Below, in pieces: positions 27,416-35,987 of a DNA stretch of 64,000 nucleotides (the first letter of the stretch is position 1; each line of letters begins with the position of its first letter). Made by a program: the position numbers and the translations under genes. The notes under the pieces are model-generated. The model searched no databases, was not told the DNA's origin, and saw nothing but the letters and a program-made list of their open reading frames with translations. Source of the stretch: Pseudoalteromonas sp. SMS1 (GTDB taxonomy: Bacteria > Pseudomonadota > Gammaproteobacteria > Enterobacterales > Alteromonadaceae); NCBI RefSeq assembly GCF_021530565.1, contig NZ_JAKGBI010000011.1:1-64000 (forward strand), written 5' to 3'.

Positions 27416-28459
27416 TTAGCCCGCAACTTCTACGCGATTACGACCATGTGATTTGGCCAAATAAAGTGCACGATCAGCACATTCAACCAAGCTGTGCCAG
27501 CTCATTTCTTTACCGTAGAGTGCAATACCAAAACTTGCAGTAATATGCTTTAAAACTTCGCCAGATTCTTTGTCTTTAATAGATAACTTTGCTACATCCT
27601 GCCGGATTTTATTTGAAAACCCAACCGCCTCACTAATGCTAGAGAACGAGATTAAGATGCAAAATTCTTCTCCGCCGTAACGGTATGCCTGGCCCGTCGT
27701 TTCTGTATGAAGCCTCAGTTTTTCAGCCACCTTTCGTAGCACGTCGTCGCCACGTTGGTGCCCAAATTCGTCATTGAACTGTTTGAAATGATCAATATCG
27801 ATAAAAATCATTACTTTTTGAAACGAGCTGGGCTCATTGCAAAACTTAACAATGTCATCGTCAAACTTGCCTCTGTTATAAAGCTCTGTCAGCTTGTCAG
27901 TGCTTGCTTTGGCTTGTGCGTCACACAAAGTTTCTTGCAGTTGTTTAATTTCACTGTATGCGACTTCTAATTTCTTTTGAAAACACAGCGCATTATGCTG
28001 CATCACAATAGATTCTTGCGTGAGTTTCGACACGTAGTTGAGTACGTCATTGTAAATCTCTGGACCCGCTTCAACATTCTGCTTTTTTAGTTGGTGTAAA
28101 CCAACATGACATTCTGATAAAACAGCGGAAAAGTCCTCAGAACGGCTTAGTGTGTTATTTATCTCAACCTCTACAGTGCTCAGAGTGTCTTTGACCAAGT
28201 CTGACATCTCATGAAACAGTGCCAAGTCTTGCTCACTGAGAAATTCATCAAACAATGCTTTTGCTTGCTCAGGAGGGCATGTACTGTGCTCTGCAAGTAC
28301 TTGTTCTAATTTCTTATTTAATTCAGGTTCTTTTCCCAAAACATAACAATACCAGATCGCATAATTCATTGGCGATAATGGTATTTGGTACTTAACCATA
28401 AAAGGTACAGCTTGTTTTAAACAACTTGCCGATTGAGCAAAGGAGCTATTTTGTTCCAT
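27416..28459 (-). CDS. Diguanylate cyclase (GGDEF domain)
   Basis: About 347 residues from ATG 28459 (MEQNSSFAQSASCLKQAV), the start expected for this family; the frame extends to 28540 without a good site. The N-terminal half is helical, with no membrane segment. The C-terminal GGDEF domain has FIDIDHFKQFNDEFGH near residue 222, GDDVLRKVAEKL and the active-site loop RYGGEEFCIL. An inhibitory RxxD motif is not visible five residues before the loop, so product inhibition at the I-site is doubtful. It makes cyclic di-GMP from GTP, a switch between motility and surface attachment. Monocistronic. Confidence 0.9.
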   Translation of the reverse strand: MEQNSSFAQSASCLKQAVPFMVKYQIPLSPMNYAIWYCYVLGKEPELNKKLEQVLAEHSTCPPEQAKALFDEFLSEQDLALFHEMSDLVKDTLSTVEVEINNTLSRSEDFSAVLSECHVGLHQLKKQNVEAGPEIYNDVLNYVSKLTQESIVMQHNALCFQKKLEVAYSEIKQLQETLCDAQAKASTDKLTELYNRGKFDDDIVKFCNEPSSFQKVMIFIDIDHFKQFNDEFGHQRGDDVLRKVAEKLRLHTETTGQAYRYGGEEFCILISFSSISEAVGFSNKIRQDVAKLSIKDKESGEVLKHITASFGIALYGKEMSWHSLVECADRALYLAKSHGRNRVEVAG

Positions 28460-28705
28460 AAGAGACCCATCAAGCCGTTTCGCGCAAAAAACGGCATGTA
28501 TTATTAATTTTTGTTCTGCATTGAGAGCCAATAAATTCAATACTAAATAATTAGAAAAAATTAATCAATCCTGTTTTTTACACTCTAATAACAATGGCTA
28601 ACCACATGAAAATTGCATACGAATTAAGTACAAAGAATTACGTAAGAATAATTTATCTATACCTTTTCAACATAAGCCCCCATTAAAGGAACTGCTAGTT
28701 GCATT

Positions 28706-29485
28706 TTATTCAACAAAAGGCGATGCATCATTTTCAGGCTCTAGATCGGGGGAGTTACGCAGCATGCTTTTAAACTGACCTAACTGCCAAGGTCTCATTG
28801 CCAACAGCAACCCGACACCTTGCCGTTTGTTTAATGGCAACTTTATATCTTGCTCGTTCAGTTGGGCCACCTCTTTTGTAAGCTGCTGCAATCGACGTTT
28901 GATAGTGGCTATGGTGGCATCGCTATAACTGCCTCTTAAATAAAACCGATAACATTCCTCTTGGTTAAAGTCTCCTTGCAAGAACTTGCCAATGACTTGT
29001 TGTTCAATATAGCGTTCAAGCGGACCGCCCGGGATCCAATTAAAGTCCTGCGCAATTAACAATTTATAGTTATTGTTAGGGAGCAACTGAATCATACTTA
29101 ATTTATCAAGCCGCGCCATTAGTCGAACACATTCCAATTCCTCAATACAATATTGAGAAATAATGTCTTCAAACAACCAACCATCTCTAACACATACCGC
29201 AACTAAGAATAACTTGGGGTTATCCATAAGTTCTTGCTCTTGTTGTACAGTAAGCTGGCTGATTTGCGCTTGCTGCGTTTGAGAAATGTCGAATAAGTCA
29301 CAGAGTGTAAGCTGCAATAACTCACACATGCTCTCCAGCTTTTGCAAAGAGAACTGTTCATTAGAAAACATCCGTTTGACGGAAGCTTCACTTAACTGAA
29401 GGTGCTCAGCAACATCTTTATAGGTCAGTTTTTGCTGCTTTAGTAATTGCTTAATGGTGCTTGAAACGAGTGGGATCTGACTCAT
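28706..29485 (-). CDS. XRE-family helix-turn-helix transcriptional regulator
   Basis: A 259-residue cytoplasmic protein. The N-terminal HTH_3 domain is typical: TIKQLLKQQKLTYKDVAEHL, QLSEASVKRMFSNEQ, SLQKLESMCELLQLTLCDLF. The rest is helical with no recognised ligand domain (LDKLSMIQLLPNNNYKLLIA, FYLRGSYSDATIATIKRRL). It faces the exported-protein operon starting at 29600 across about 114 bases, so it may regulate that operon as well as itself. Confidence 0.85.
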   Translation of the reverse strand: MSQIPLVSSTIKQLLKQQKLTYKDVAEHLQLSEASVKRMFSNEQFSLQKLESMCELLQLTLCDLFDISQTQQAQISQLTVQQEQELMDNPKLFLVAVCVRDGWLFEDIISQYCIEELECVRLMARLDKLSMIQLLPNNNYKLLIAQDFNWIPGGPLERYIEQQVIGKFLQGDFNQEECYRFYLRGSYSDATIATIKRRLQQLTKEVAQLNEQDIKLPLNKRQGVGLLLAMRPWQLGQFKSMLRNSPDLEPENDASPFVE

Positions 29486-29599
29486 AGTATTATATTTTGA
29501 TACCTTTGGTTTCTAATATTAATACAAATTATCTTTTGGTATACAACTCCGTCCAGTTTGTTAGTTTAGTTTCCATCAACGAGAAATTGGAGTTTTCAG

Positions 29600-29947
29600 A
29601 TGTTCAAACAAAAGTTAAAACATACATTCACAATCAGCATGACGTTATTCGCTATGCAGGTGGCGCCACAGAGTATCGCCTCTGATAATGCATCAAACGC
29701 AAGCCATCATGCCAGTCAGGGAAGTAAATACAGTGCGTTAACAATCGGTGATAGCGCAGTCGCTGGTGCTCAAGTATCAACAGCAGTTGTCGCGGTCCCT
29801 CTGGTCATCTCAGGTGGATTAACAATGAGCGCCGGATCTGCAAGTGTCTCTGCTGCTGAATCTATAATGGACTCTGCAAGCAACCAACCGTTACCAATTT
29901 GCGAAGAGGTCGTTATCGCAGGTCCTCCTCCTTCAGCATCACTGTAA
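29600..29947 (+). CDS. Small exported Ala/Ser-rich protein
   Basis: A 115-residue protein with signal peptide (LKHTFTISMTLFAMQVAPQSIA). The mature part is rich in Ser, Ala, Gly and Val, with two hydrophobic stretches (VSTAVVAVPLVISGGLTM and ISGG...SVSAAESI) and a C-terminal PPPSASL. No family recognised. It is 12 bases ahead of the DUF2145 gene and the first of a three-gene operon. Similar small partners often accompany DUF2145 genes, but I cannot confirm homology. Confidence 0.6.
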   Translation: MFKQKLKHTFTISMTLFAMQVAPQSIASDNASNASHHASQGSKYSALTIGDSAVAGAQVSTAVVAVPLVISGGLTMSAGSASVSAAESIMDSASNQPLPICEEVVIAGPPPSASL

Positions 29948-29959
29948 GGAGCCATCGCC

Positions 29960-30775
29960 ATGCGTAAACTTTTATTTATTGTACTCGCGGCACTGTCGCT
30001 GAAAAGCGCTCAAGTCCATGCTGGCAGTACACAAACTGGTGAACCTAAATTTCAACCCAAAGAAATTGCACATTTTGCTAAACAGGTTGAACGCTATAGT
30101 GCAGCTAAACGTGCCCATGTATTTATCATTGCCAGGGTGGGACAACCTCAAGACTCTTTGCCAAAAGGGGTCGAATTTACGCATGTCGCCTTAGCTGTTT
30201 ATTCTCAAATAACAATGGCAAACGGGGAGAAAAAGCCCGGCTATGCTATCCACAATTTATATCAATTGCACGATGACCCAGCCAAAAGCAGCTTGATTAT
30301 CGATTACCCAACAGATTTTTTCTGGGCGGTTGAAGAATTAAAAGCAGGTATTGCGATTCCTACGTTAGCCGTACAAAAACAGCTGTTAGACGCTATCAAT
30401 GATGAGGTACCAAAAAAAGTGCATAACCCACGTTACTCACTGATCGCAAACCCATTTAATAACCAAAGGCAAAATTGCACTGAGCATACACTCAATATCA
30501 TTAATGCAGCCCTATACAAGACAACCGATATGGCACAATTAAAAGCAAATACGCAAGCTTATTTCGAAGCACAGTCACTGTCTGTCAGTCCATTTAAGCT
30601 ATTTTTGGGCAGTGTTTTCAGAGATGAAATTTACAAAAAGGACCATAAGGGCGCAGTTAACATCGCGACTTTTACAACCATTAAAAACTACTTGGCAAAG
30701 CACAACTTACTCGCACATTCAGCGATTATTACACCCGATATGCTACTCAATGCTCAGAATTCACAGGAGATGTAA
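29960..30775 (+). CDS. DUF2145 family exported protein
   Basis: A 271-residue protein with signal peptide (KLLFIVLAALSLKSAQVHAG) and AAGGAG ahead. Features that fit DUF2145 (PF09916): FIIARVGQPQDSLPKGVEFTH, VALAVYSQI, YAIHNLYQ and NPRYSLIANPFNNQRQNCTEH near residue 165-175, where a Cys and nearby His suggest a catalytic pair like NlpC/P60 or other papain-fold enzymes. Catalysis is inference. It lies between the small exported protein and YiaA (two-base gap). Confidence 0.7.
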   Translation: MRKLLFIVLAALSLKSAQVHAGSTQTGEPKFQPKEIAHFAKQVERYSAAKRAHVFIIARVGQPQDSLPKGVEFTHVALAVYSQITMANGEKKPGYAIHNLYQLHDDPAKSSLIIDYPTDFFWAVEELKAGIAIPTLAVQKQLLDAINDEVPKKVHNPRYSLIANPFNNQRQNCTEHTLNIINAALYKTTDMAQLKANTQAYFEAQSLSVSPFKLFLGSVFRDEIYKKDHKGAVNIATFTTIKNYLAKHNLLAHSAIITPDMLLNAQNSQEM

Positions 30776-30777
30776 TC

Positions 30778-31239
30778 ATGGAACAATCAAGCAACTCACT
30801 TTATATACCAAGTAAAGCCTTTAGTATCGCGTCAGTCGCCGTCTTGATAATCGGCATCACTACCTACATGGTTGGTCTATTTAATGCGAAAATGTTATTG
30901 AATGAAAAAGGTTACTACTTAATCGTATTGATGTATGGGTTATTTTCGGCTGTGTCATTGCAAAAAAGCATCCGTGATAAACAAGAACACATCCCGACTT
31001 CAAAGGTTTATCATCTTCTTTGTATGATATCCACCGCTGCGGCAATCGGATTGTTAGGTGTTGGGCTATTTAACGCAGATCTGCTGCTCAGTGAGAAAGG
31101 GTTTTATGGTATCGCCTATTTAATGAGTCTTTATGCTGCGGTTGCAGTACAAAAAAATATCCGTGACAAAGCAACTTTAAAACAAAACATGCCTGAAGAA
31201 AGTACCGTTCTCAATACTGATACCATGGACAAAGAATAA
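30778..31239 (+). CDS. yiaA: YiaA-type inner-membrane protein
   Basis: A 153-residue protein with four membrane helices arranged as a duplicated pair: ASVAVLIIGITTYMVGLFNA with GYYLIVLMYGLFSAVSLQKSIRD, then AAAIGLLGVGLFNADLLLSE with FYGIAYLMSLYAAVAVQKNIRD. The repeated QK(S/N)IRDK ends are typical of YiaA/YiaB proteins. Function is unknown. Two bases separate it from the DUF2145 gene; it is the last gene of the operon and is followed by a hairpin. Confidence 0.85.
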   Translation: MEQSSNSLYIPSKAFSIASVAVLIIGITTYMVGLFNAKMLLNEKGYYLIVLMYGLFSAVSLQKSIRDKQEHIPTSKVYHLLCMISTAAAIGLLGVGLFNADLLLSEKGFYGIAYLMSLYAAVAVQKNIRDKATLKQNMPEESTVLNTDTMDKE

Positions 31240-31243
31240 ATAC

Positions 31244-31259
31244 GGGGTTGGCTAACCCC
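31244..31259. terminator. Hairpin between convergent yiaA and GNAT genes
   Basis: GGGGTT, four-base loop, AACCCC, five bases after the yiaA stop and 14 bases past the GNAT stop. On the minus strand it is followed by GTATTTATTCTTT, moderately T-rich. Probably a shared, weak bidirectional terminator. Confidence 0.45.
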
Positions 31260-31273
31260 ATAGCTGACTGTCA

Positions 31274-31699
31274 TCACACGCACTTCATTATGGACTTGCC
31301 ACCCTCTATGGCTGTGCGTGTAAATCCATTCTTTTCATACAACCCCACCAAATGAGATTCGCACTTTAAATAGAGTGGTTGCCAGTTAAGACTTACTGAT
31401 TTCTTTTTCGCATACTGGACTAACGTGTTAGATATCCCCAACCCTCTATACTGCGCATCGACATACACGCCATCAAGCCATGCACATCCTTGTTGATACT
31501 TTATCTCCGCAGCCCCAACAGGGTTACCATCAAGGCACACATAAAACCCAACCTTGTTATCTGTTGCCGTGACGAGTGCCAAAACTTCGTCATAACTTGC
31601 CCCTTCTCGATGCCTATCCCATTGCTCAAAATACCATTTTGCTATTTGTACAGCGTCTTGATGACACGGTGTTATTTCCTTTACTTCTATATGTGGCAT
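31274..31699 (-). CDS. GNAT family N-acetyltransferase
   Basis: A 141-residue single-domain GNAT. ITPCHQDAVQIAKWYFEQW at the start, WLDGVYVDAQYRGLGISNTLV near residue 75 with the R-G-L-G acetyl-CoA loop, and LYLKCESHLVGLYEKNGF as the C-terminal strand-helix. Convergent with yiaA. Nothing in the sequence shows the substrate. Confidence 0.88.
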   Translation of the reverse strand: MPHIEVKEITPCHQDAVQIAKWYFEQWDRHREGASYDEVLALVTATDNKVGFYVCLDGNPVGAAEIKYQQGCAWLDGVYVDAQYRGLGISNTLVQYAKKKSVSLNWQPLYLKCESHLVGLYEKNGFTRTAIEGGKSIMKCV

Positions 31700-32148
31700 A
31701 ACCTATTTCCAGTGACAACGATGTTTATACATTGCCTAGTGAACTAATCCGCTTAAAGTTTGTCCGTATTGTACAATTGTACCTAAATTTAAGGGTTGTC
31801 AAAAAGGATAAGTATAAAGATATTCGATTGGGTGGACTTTTCGGTAAGCTTAAAAAGAGAAACGCGCTCGTGAGAGCGCGTGTTCAGTGCCGTGGCGAAG
31901 GGGTAGACTCCGACTGCGCTTAGCGCATTTCAAACCCTTCACGTATTGAAACGTCACAAACGGGTTGTCGGATCACTACCTGTGCATTTTATTCTGTACG
32001 CATTCGCTGACCAACCATGCCCAGGTTCCTAAAACTTGAAATAATGCACAAAAGTATTGAACAAATGACTGATAATGCTTGTCTGAGATAGTCGAGCACT
32101 ATCACACGAGATTATCAAACTTTCACAGACAGTAAGGAAAAATAAAAA
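31700..32148. other. 449-base stretch without a conventional gene; two hairpins
   Basis: Contains an eight-base GC stem (31862-31881, ACGCGCTC/GAGCGCGT) and a second nested structure at about 31891-31942, where TGCGC-TTA-GCGCA sits inside GAAGGG/CCCTTC arms. A 63-codon frame in this region has no ribosome site and I do not accept it. The hairpins could mark a small RNA or transcript ends. The right end holds the promoter and ribosome site of the 46-residue gene at 32149. Confidence 0.4.
31862..31881. repeat. AACGCGCTC/GAGCGCGT hairpin, same stem as at 38101
   Basis: Eight-base stem ACGCGCTC with four-base loop. The nine-base left arm AACGCGCTC (31861-31869) is identical to the one after the permease gene. 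It may be a terminator of a shared type or part of a small structured RNA. Confidence 0.4.
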
Positions 32149-32289
32149 GTGAAAAGTAAAGTTAAAAAGATACTTACATATTCAATCACTACGGTCATTC
32201 TGCTGGGCGCTGCTTTGTATGCTTCAATGGAAGAATACCAAAAAGACAACTTATCACGTTTTCTAGAACAGGCGGTTGCACAGAGCTGA
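32149..32289 (+). CDS. Small membrane protein, 46 residues
   Basis: GTG start with AAGGAA about ten bases upstream. The product begins MKSKVKKILTYSITTVILLG and has one membrane helix (about residues 9-26), followed by a charged tail EEYQKDNLSRFLEQ. It has a basic N terminus, so the tail is likely periplasmic. Family unknown. The gene is isolated between two minus-strand genes. Confidence 0.55.
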   Translation: MKSKVKKILTYSITTVILLGAALYASMEEYQKDNLSRFLEQAVAQS

Positions 32290-32351
32290 CATGCAACCTG
32301 ATTTATTCTTGTGGTGATACTATTAGGCTATTCGTATCACCACGCTTATCT

Positions 32352-32831
32352 TTAAAACACACCGTTTGAGTTGTTAACTTTACCGCCAGCAAAAAGGTTG
32401 TACAACCGCATCGACAAGTCGAGCGCCTGAATCGAATCCCAATGCTCTACGAGTTTTCCATCAACAACCTTCCACGTGTCAATGATGTTCATCCCCCTAG
32501 AGTCATCGCCCCGATGTTTCGCTTTTAACGTGGCGTGAGAATGGACAATCACATGATCACCATCCACAAAGACATGCTTAACATCGTAGCTAAATTCCGG
32601 TGCGAGTTTTGTAAAGTCGCGCAATGTGGTAACAACGCCCGAAATACCGTCAGCCATACTTCTATTGTGTTGCTTATAGATGTTTTGGCTATAACGTTCA
32701 ATGATCAAATCGAAGTTGTGGTCGTTCATCAGTAACTGCACAAACTCAATCACCGCTGTGGCTTTTTCGATCTGAGCGTCACTCCAGTGCGGTTTGGTCA
32801 ATGTTTTAATATCAATGTTCGGTGTCTGCAT
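32352..32831 (-). CDS. SnoaL-like / NTF2-fold protein
   Basis: About 159 residues from ATG 32831 (MQTPNIDIKTLTKPHW). The frame extends to 32873 without a ribosome site. Typical SnoaL/NTF2 strands: VIEFVQLLMNDHNFDLIIERY, IYKQHNRSMADGISGVVTTL, VFVDGDHVIVHSHATLKA and IIDTWKVVDGKLVEHWDSIQ. The His-containing strands line the usual cone-shaped pocket; the ligand is unknown. It is divergent from an HxlR regulator, which probably represses it in the absence of a stress signal. Confidence 0.8.
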   Translation of the reverse strand: MQTPNIDIKTLTKPHWSDAQIEKATAVIEFVQLLMNDHNFDLIIERYSQNIYKQHNRSMADGISGVVTTLRDFTKLAPEFSYDVKHVFVDGDHVIVHSHATLKAKHRGDDSRGMNIIDTWKVVDGKLVEHWDSIQALDLSMRLYNLFAGGKVNNSNGVF

Positions 32832-32875
32832 TTGGCTATCCAATTCTTTTTTGCGTATCAATCGCGCGCACATTT

Positions 32876-32920
32876 AACTTTTAAAATGCAAGTTAAATTA
32901 TTTGATTGCAAAATGCAAGT
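32876..32920. promoter_or_regulatory. Operator candidate for the HxlR regulator
   Basis: The divergent spacer holds two copies of AAAATGCAAGT at 32883-32893 and 32910-32920, 27 bases apart. The second is part of a perfect palindrome TTGCA-AAA-TGCAA (32906-32918); the first is flanked by AACTT (32876-32880) and AAGTT (32890-32894). HxlR proteins bind as dimers to such sites near divergent targets. Confidence 0.6.
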
Positions 32921-32958
32921 GAATTATGATGGGAAAATAAATATCGAAGAGACACACT

Positions 32959-33369
32959 ATGCCAACACGCTCGCAATGCCCTATCTCCAATGTGCTAGAT
33001 CATGTAGGAGACAAATGGAGTTTACTCATTATCAGAGATCTCATGTTTTTCAATAAACACGCTTATTCAGATCTTCAGAATTCAGATGAAAAAATGGCGA
33101 CCAATATCCTATCCAGTCGATTAGAAAAGTTAGAGGGCGATGGGCTCATCAGTAAAAGAGTTGACCCAAATGATAAAAGAAAAAAAGTGTATCGCCTTAC
33201 GCCTGCAGGGGTTGATATGTTACCCATTTTGATTGAAATGATTGTATGGAGTAGTAATCACGCACCAGATCTCAATATCCCCACAGAGCTTGTCGCCAAA
33301 GCGCGAAGCGACCGCGCTGGCTTGATACAAGATTTGACATCAAGATTGACGGCGCAATTGAATACTTAG
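32959..33369 (+). CDS. HxlR family transcriptional regulator
   Basis: A 136-residue winged-helix protein: CPISNVLDHVGDKWSLLII at the start, including the single Cys (Cys7) typical of HxlR redox sensors, then AYSDLQNSDEKMATNILSSR and RLTPAGVDMLPIL. It is divergent from the SnoaL-like gene with operator-like repeats between. HxlR-family members often sense electrophiles through the conserved Cys; here this is inferred from its position. Confidence 0.9.
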   Translation: MPTRSQCPISNVLDHVGDKWSLLIIRDLMFFNKHAYSDLQNSDEKMATNILSSRLEKLEGDGLISKRVDPNDKRKKVYRLTPAGVDMLPILIEMIVWSSNHAPDLNIPTELVAKARSDRAGLIQDLTSRLTAQLNT

Positions 33370-34433
33370 CGAATGGTTAAACGCTCGACAATGGCGGTTG
33401 TGCCTGTGGCTCCCGCTTCTACAGCGCCACCTAAAAGATAGATCTGTTGGTCGAGTGATACGGCACCAAGCCCATGGCGCGTCGAAGTCATGGGCACACG
33501 CGCTGTTGACCAAACATTCGCTTTTGGATCATAACGCCAAATTTGGTCAAAAGTGCGAGTTTTCATTTCTCGTTTACCGTCTTCCTTCCCCTCAAACGTG
33601 TACTCCTCACCACCAAAGACGTATATTTGCCCATTCATGTGTGCACTAGCAAGCCCTGCACTTGCTTGAGGCATGGACGCTAATTGGTCCCATTTATTTC
33701 GCGTACTATCATATCGCCACACGGTATTTAAATTTTTAAAATCCTGCGCATTGACCCTTCCCCCCATGACATACCAGTGATTGTCGACGACCACCGAGGC
33801 TGCTGAATTACTCGCTATGGGAAGCGGCGCAGCTTTGTGCCACTGACCTGATTTCAGTACCCAATGCGCGCTCGTATCAATCAACTTTCCATCTCTTTTC
33901 GTACGACCACCAGCGACATGAATTTGGCCATCAATCACGCCATAAACGGATTCTCCCATTGGGATCGGTAGCTCAGGTCCTTTATGCCATGCCCCATCAA
34001 CGTCATTCAGCACGAATACCGAAGACTTTATCTGCCATGGATCAGATTTGATGGCATTAAAACCTCCGATTGCGTATAGCTTACCGTGATTTACAATCAA
34101 GCCTAAATGGTGACGTGGTTCAGGCAGGGCTGGGCCACTTTTCCAGTTTTGTGCATTTTGATCAAATATATACGTCTTGTCTGACGCGGTAAGGTGAGCA
34201 AGCACTGCCTGCCCTTCTTGAGCCTGCTCAAAAGCGCCAGCCACGACTATTTTGTCTTTGTACACTGCGGGATAAACTTCTTGTAAGGGTACTGGTAGCA
34301 TCACACTAAGCTGCCAATGTAGTCGCTCAGCATCCGAATTTTGAGCGACGCGCTTGCTGTCTGATGTGCAGGATTGGAGCGCAAAACAAGCCAAACTGAT
34401 AATGACGAACTTAAAGATGTGCTTGATAGACAT
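33366..34433 (-). CDS. Kelch-repeat lipoprotein
   Basis: About 355 residues from ATG 34433, with GGGA upstream. It starts with a lipoprotein signal (KFVIISLACFALQSC; lipobox LQSC near residue 22), so it is tethered to a membrane. At least five Kelch blades are marked by double-Gly strands: YAIGGFN, HVAGGRT, YVMGGRV, YVFGGEE and YLLGGAV; W and Y residues follow in the usual positions. Kelch propellers bind proteins or sugars, and sialic-acid mutarotases share this fold; no active-site reading is attempted. Its stop overlaps that of the HxlR gene by four bases. Confidence 0.85.
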   Translation of the reverse strand: MSIKHIFKFVIISLACFALQSCTSDSKRVAQNSDAERLHWQLSVMLPVPLQEVYPAVYKDKIVVAGAFEQAQEGQAVLAHLTASDKTYIFDQNAQNWKSGPALPEPRHHLGLIVNHGKLYAIGGFNAIKSDPWQIKSSVFVLNDVDGAWHKGPELPIPMGESVYGVIDGQIHVAGGRTKRDGKLIDTSAHWVLKSGQWHKAAPLPIASNSAASVVVDNHWYVMGGRVNAQDFKNLNTVWRYDSTRNKWDQLASMPQASAGLASAHMNGQIYVFGGEEYTFEGKEDGKREMKTRTFDQIWRYDPKANVWSTARVPMTSTRHGLGAVSLDQQIYLLGGAVEAGATGTTAIVERLTIR

Positions 34434-34565
34434 GACTATCCCAATAAGCGAAAATATTTCACCGCAGTTAAGCATATCCACTTAACTTAAGTTCTTACTA
34501 TTTTCTTACGTTTACCTGAAATAGCTTTTGTCCAACAAAATTAATTATTTAGCTAAAAAGTCAAA

Positions 34566-34955
34566 TCAATCACGACGACAGACACCGCTTTCACAACGTG
34601 ACTTGCCTGTAAGCCAATACGAAATCCGATATCGGTTTTTAGCAAATACTAGGTATAGTTTATCCGCGACGGGCCTTAAGACAGGCCAACGTAGCGGTGC
34701 ATATAACCACCCCATACCCACCAATTGCCACGCTTTATGTGTCACATCAAGTCCCAACAACAGGTCCCCATCTTTATTGAGCGCATGTAAAATTGTGTTT
34801 GCCTTGTTTGGGTCTATGTTCGGATAGCGCGCGAACTCTTCTGAGTAAATGTCTACAGTTTTAATACTTCCTTTTTTATCCTTGCGTGTCAGCGCTGCCA
34901 TTTCTTTAACGCAAAGTGGGCATGTGCCGTCATAAAATATTGTGAGTTCACTCAT
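34566..34955 (-). CDS. DCC-family thiol-disulfide oxidoreductase-like protein (DUF393)
   Basis: A 129-residue protein. LTIFYDGTCPLCVKEM at the N terminus contains the DGTCPLC motif of the DCC family (thioredoxin-like CxxC). Next come GLDVTHKAWQLVGMGWLYAP and LRPVADKLYLVFAKNRYRISYW, matching the family's C-terminal half. It ends with a second Cys pair (RCESGVCRRD). Function is unproven for most members. It is encoded alone, divergent from arsH. Confidence 0.88.
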   Translation of the reverse strand: MSELTIFYDGTCPLCVKEMAALTRKDKKGSIKTVDIYSEEFARYPNIDPNKANTILHALNKDGDLLLGLDVTHKAWQLVGMGWLYAPLRWPVLRPVADKLYLVFAKNRYRISYWLTGKSRCESGVCRRD

Positions 34956-35196
34956 ACTTGCTTCCTATACTTTGGTGACTGATACGCGATTGCGCGACAA
35001 TCAGATCACCACTAATAACGACGCATCCAATGCCCCGTTAGATTGATAACACATACTTTAGACTATGCCAGTATCACAACCACGCGTCCACATAACTTAG
35101 CGACTGGCACACTACGATTTTAAAAAGTTGATGATTTATTTCGTCCTTTTTTATATCGGCGCGTCTTATTGAGTGTTATTAACTTAGGAGACGTAT

Positions 35197-35940
35197 ATGA
35201 ATTACCTGAATAGTGCCGAATTTAACCTTCTTCCACCGACAATGCCGCAGAGTACTCACAAGCCTCGAGTATTAATCTTGTATGGTTCACTTAGAGCGCA
35301 GTCCTACAGTAAGAAAACGGCAATGGAAGCAAAACAAATACTGACTCATATGGGTGCTGAAGTAAACATGTTTGACCCGACAGGCTTGCCGCTTTTTGAC
35401 AACGGCAATAGTGCCCAGCATAAAAAAGTGCAAGAGCTTAGAGAGCTGGTTAATTGGTCAGAAGCGCAAGTATGGAGCTCGCCCGAGTTGCACGGCAATA
35501 TGTCTGCGGTAATGAAAAATCAAATTGATTGGATCCCATTGTCTTTGGGCGCAGTTCGCCCTACACAAGGTAAAGTACTGGCGGTGATGCAGGTCAGTGG
35601 CGGTTCTCAAAGTTTTAATGCCGTGAACAATATGCGAATTTTAGGTCGTTGGATGCGAATGCTGACTATTCCAAACCAGTCTTCAATTGCCAAAGCAATG
35701 AACGAGTTCAACCCAGATGGCACGATGAAAGCCAGCCACTTTAGAAACCGGGTTGTAGATGTGATGGAAGAACTAATGCGATTTACATATCTAACCAGAG
35801 ACAGTACACAATTTATGGTTGACCGATACAGTGAGCGCCAAGTAGCGCAACAAGCCCAGATTAATGACAGTAAAGGCTTGGCTGATATATTAGAGTCGCC
35901 ACCAAAAGCCAAACCGGCTTCTCGGGCTAGATGCTGCTAA
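35197..35940 (+). CDS. arsH: ArsH, NADPH-dependent FMN reductase of arsenic resistance
   Basis: A 247-residue flavoprotein. The N terminus ([12 protein letters not shown]) and [19 protein letters not shown] near residue 31 (FMN phosphate loop) are typical of Ars[53 protein letters not shown] and [15 protein letters not shown] follow. AGGAG is seven bases before the start. ArsH oxidises trivalent methyl- and aryl-arsenicals and can reduce quinones. The C-terminal end ...RARCC has a vicinal Cys pair, which could bind As(III) or Sb(III). The next gene is a sigma factor 47 bases downstream. Confidence 0.92.
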   Translation: MNYLNSAEFNLLPPTMPQSTHKPRVLILYGSLRAQSYSKKTAMEAKQILTHMGAEVNMFDPTGLPLFDNGNSAQHKKVQELRELVNWSEAQVWSSPELHGNMSAVMKNQIDWIPLSLGAVRPTQGKVLAVMQVSGGSQSFNAVNNMRILGRWMRMLTIPNQSSIAKAMNEFNPDGTMKASHFRNRVVDVMEELMRFTYLTRDSTQFMVDRYSERQVAQQAQINDSKGLADILESPPKAKPASRARCC

Positions 35941-35987
35941 ACTAGGCTGGCAGCATGCTTTTTTGCTGCCACTTTTGAGATGACGAT

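Noticed and set aside
27346..27543. 65-codon plus frame upstream of the diguanylate cyclase stop
   Set aside because: Antisense to the cyclase C terminus and without a ribosome site.
29497..29685. 62-codon plus frame before the small exported protein
   Set aside because: Overlaps the real gene at 29600 in another frame, with a hydrophobic but unordered composition.
31732..31923. 63-codon plus frame in the empty spacer
   Set aside because: TTG start, no ribosome site, passes through the hairpin at 31861.
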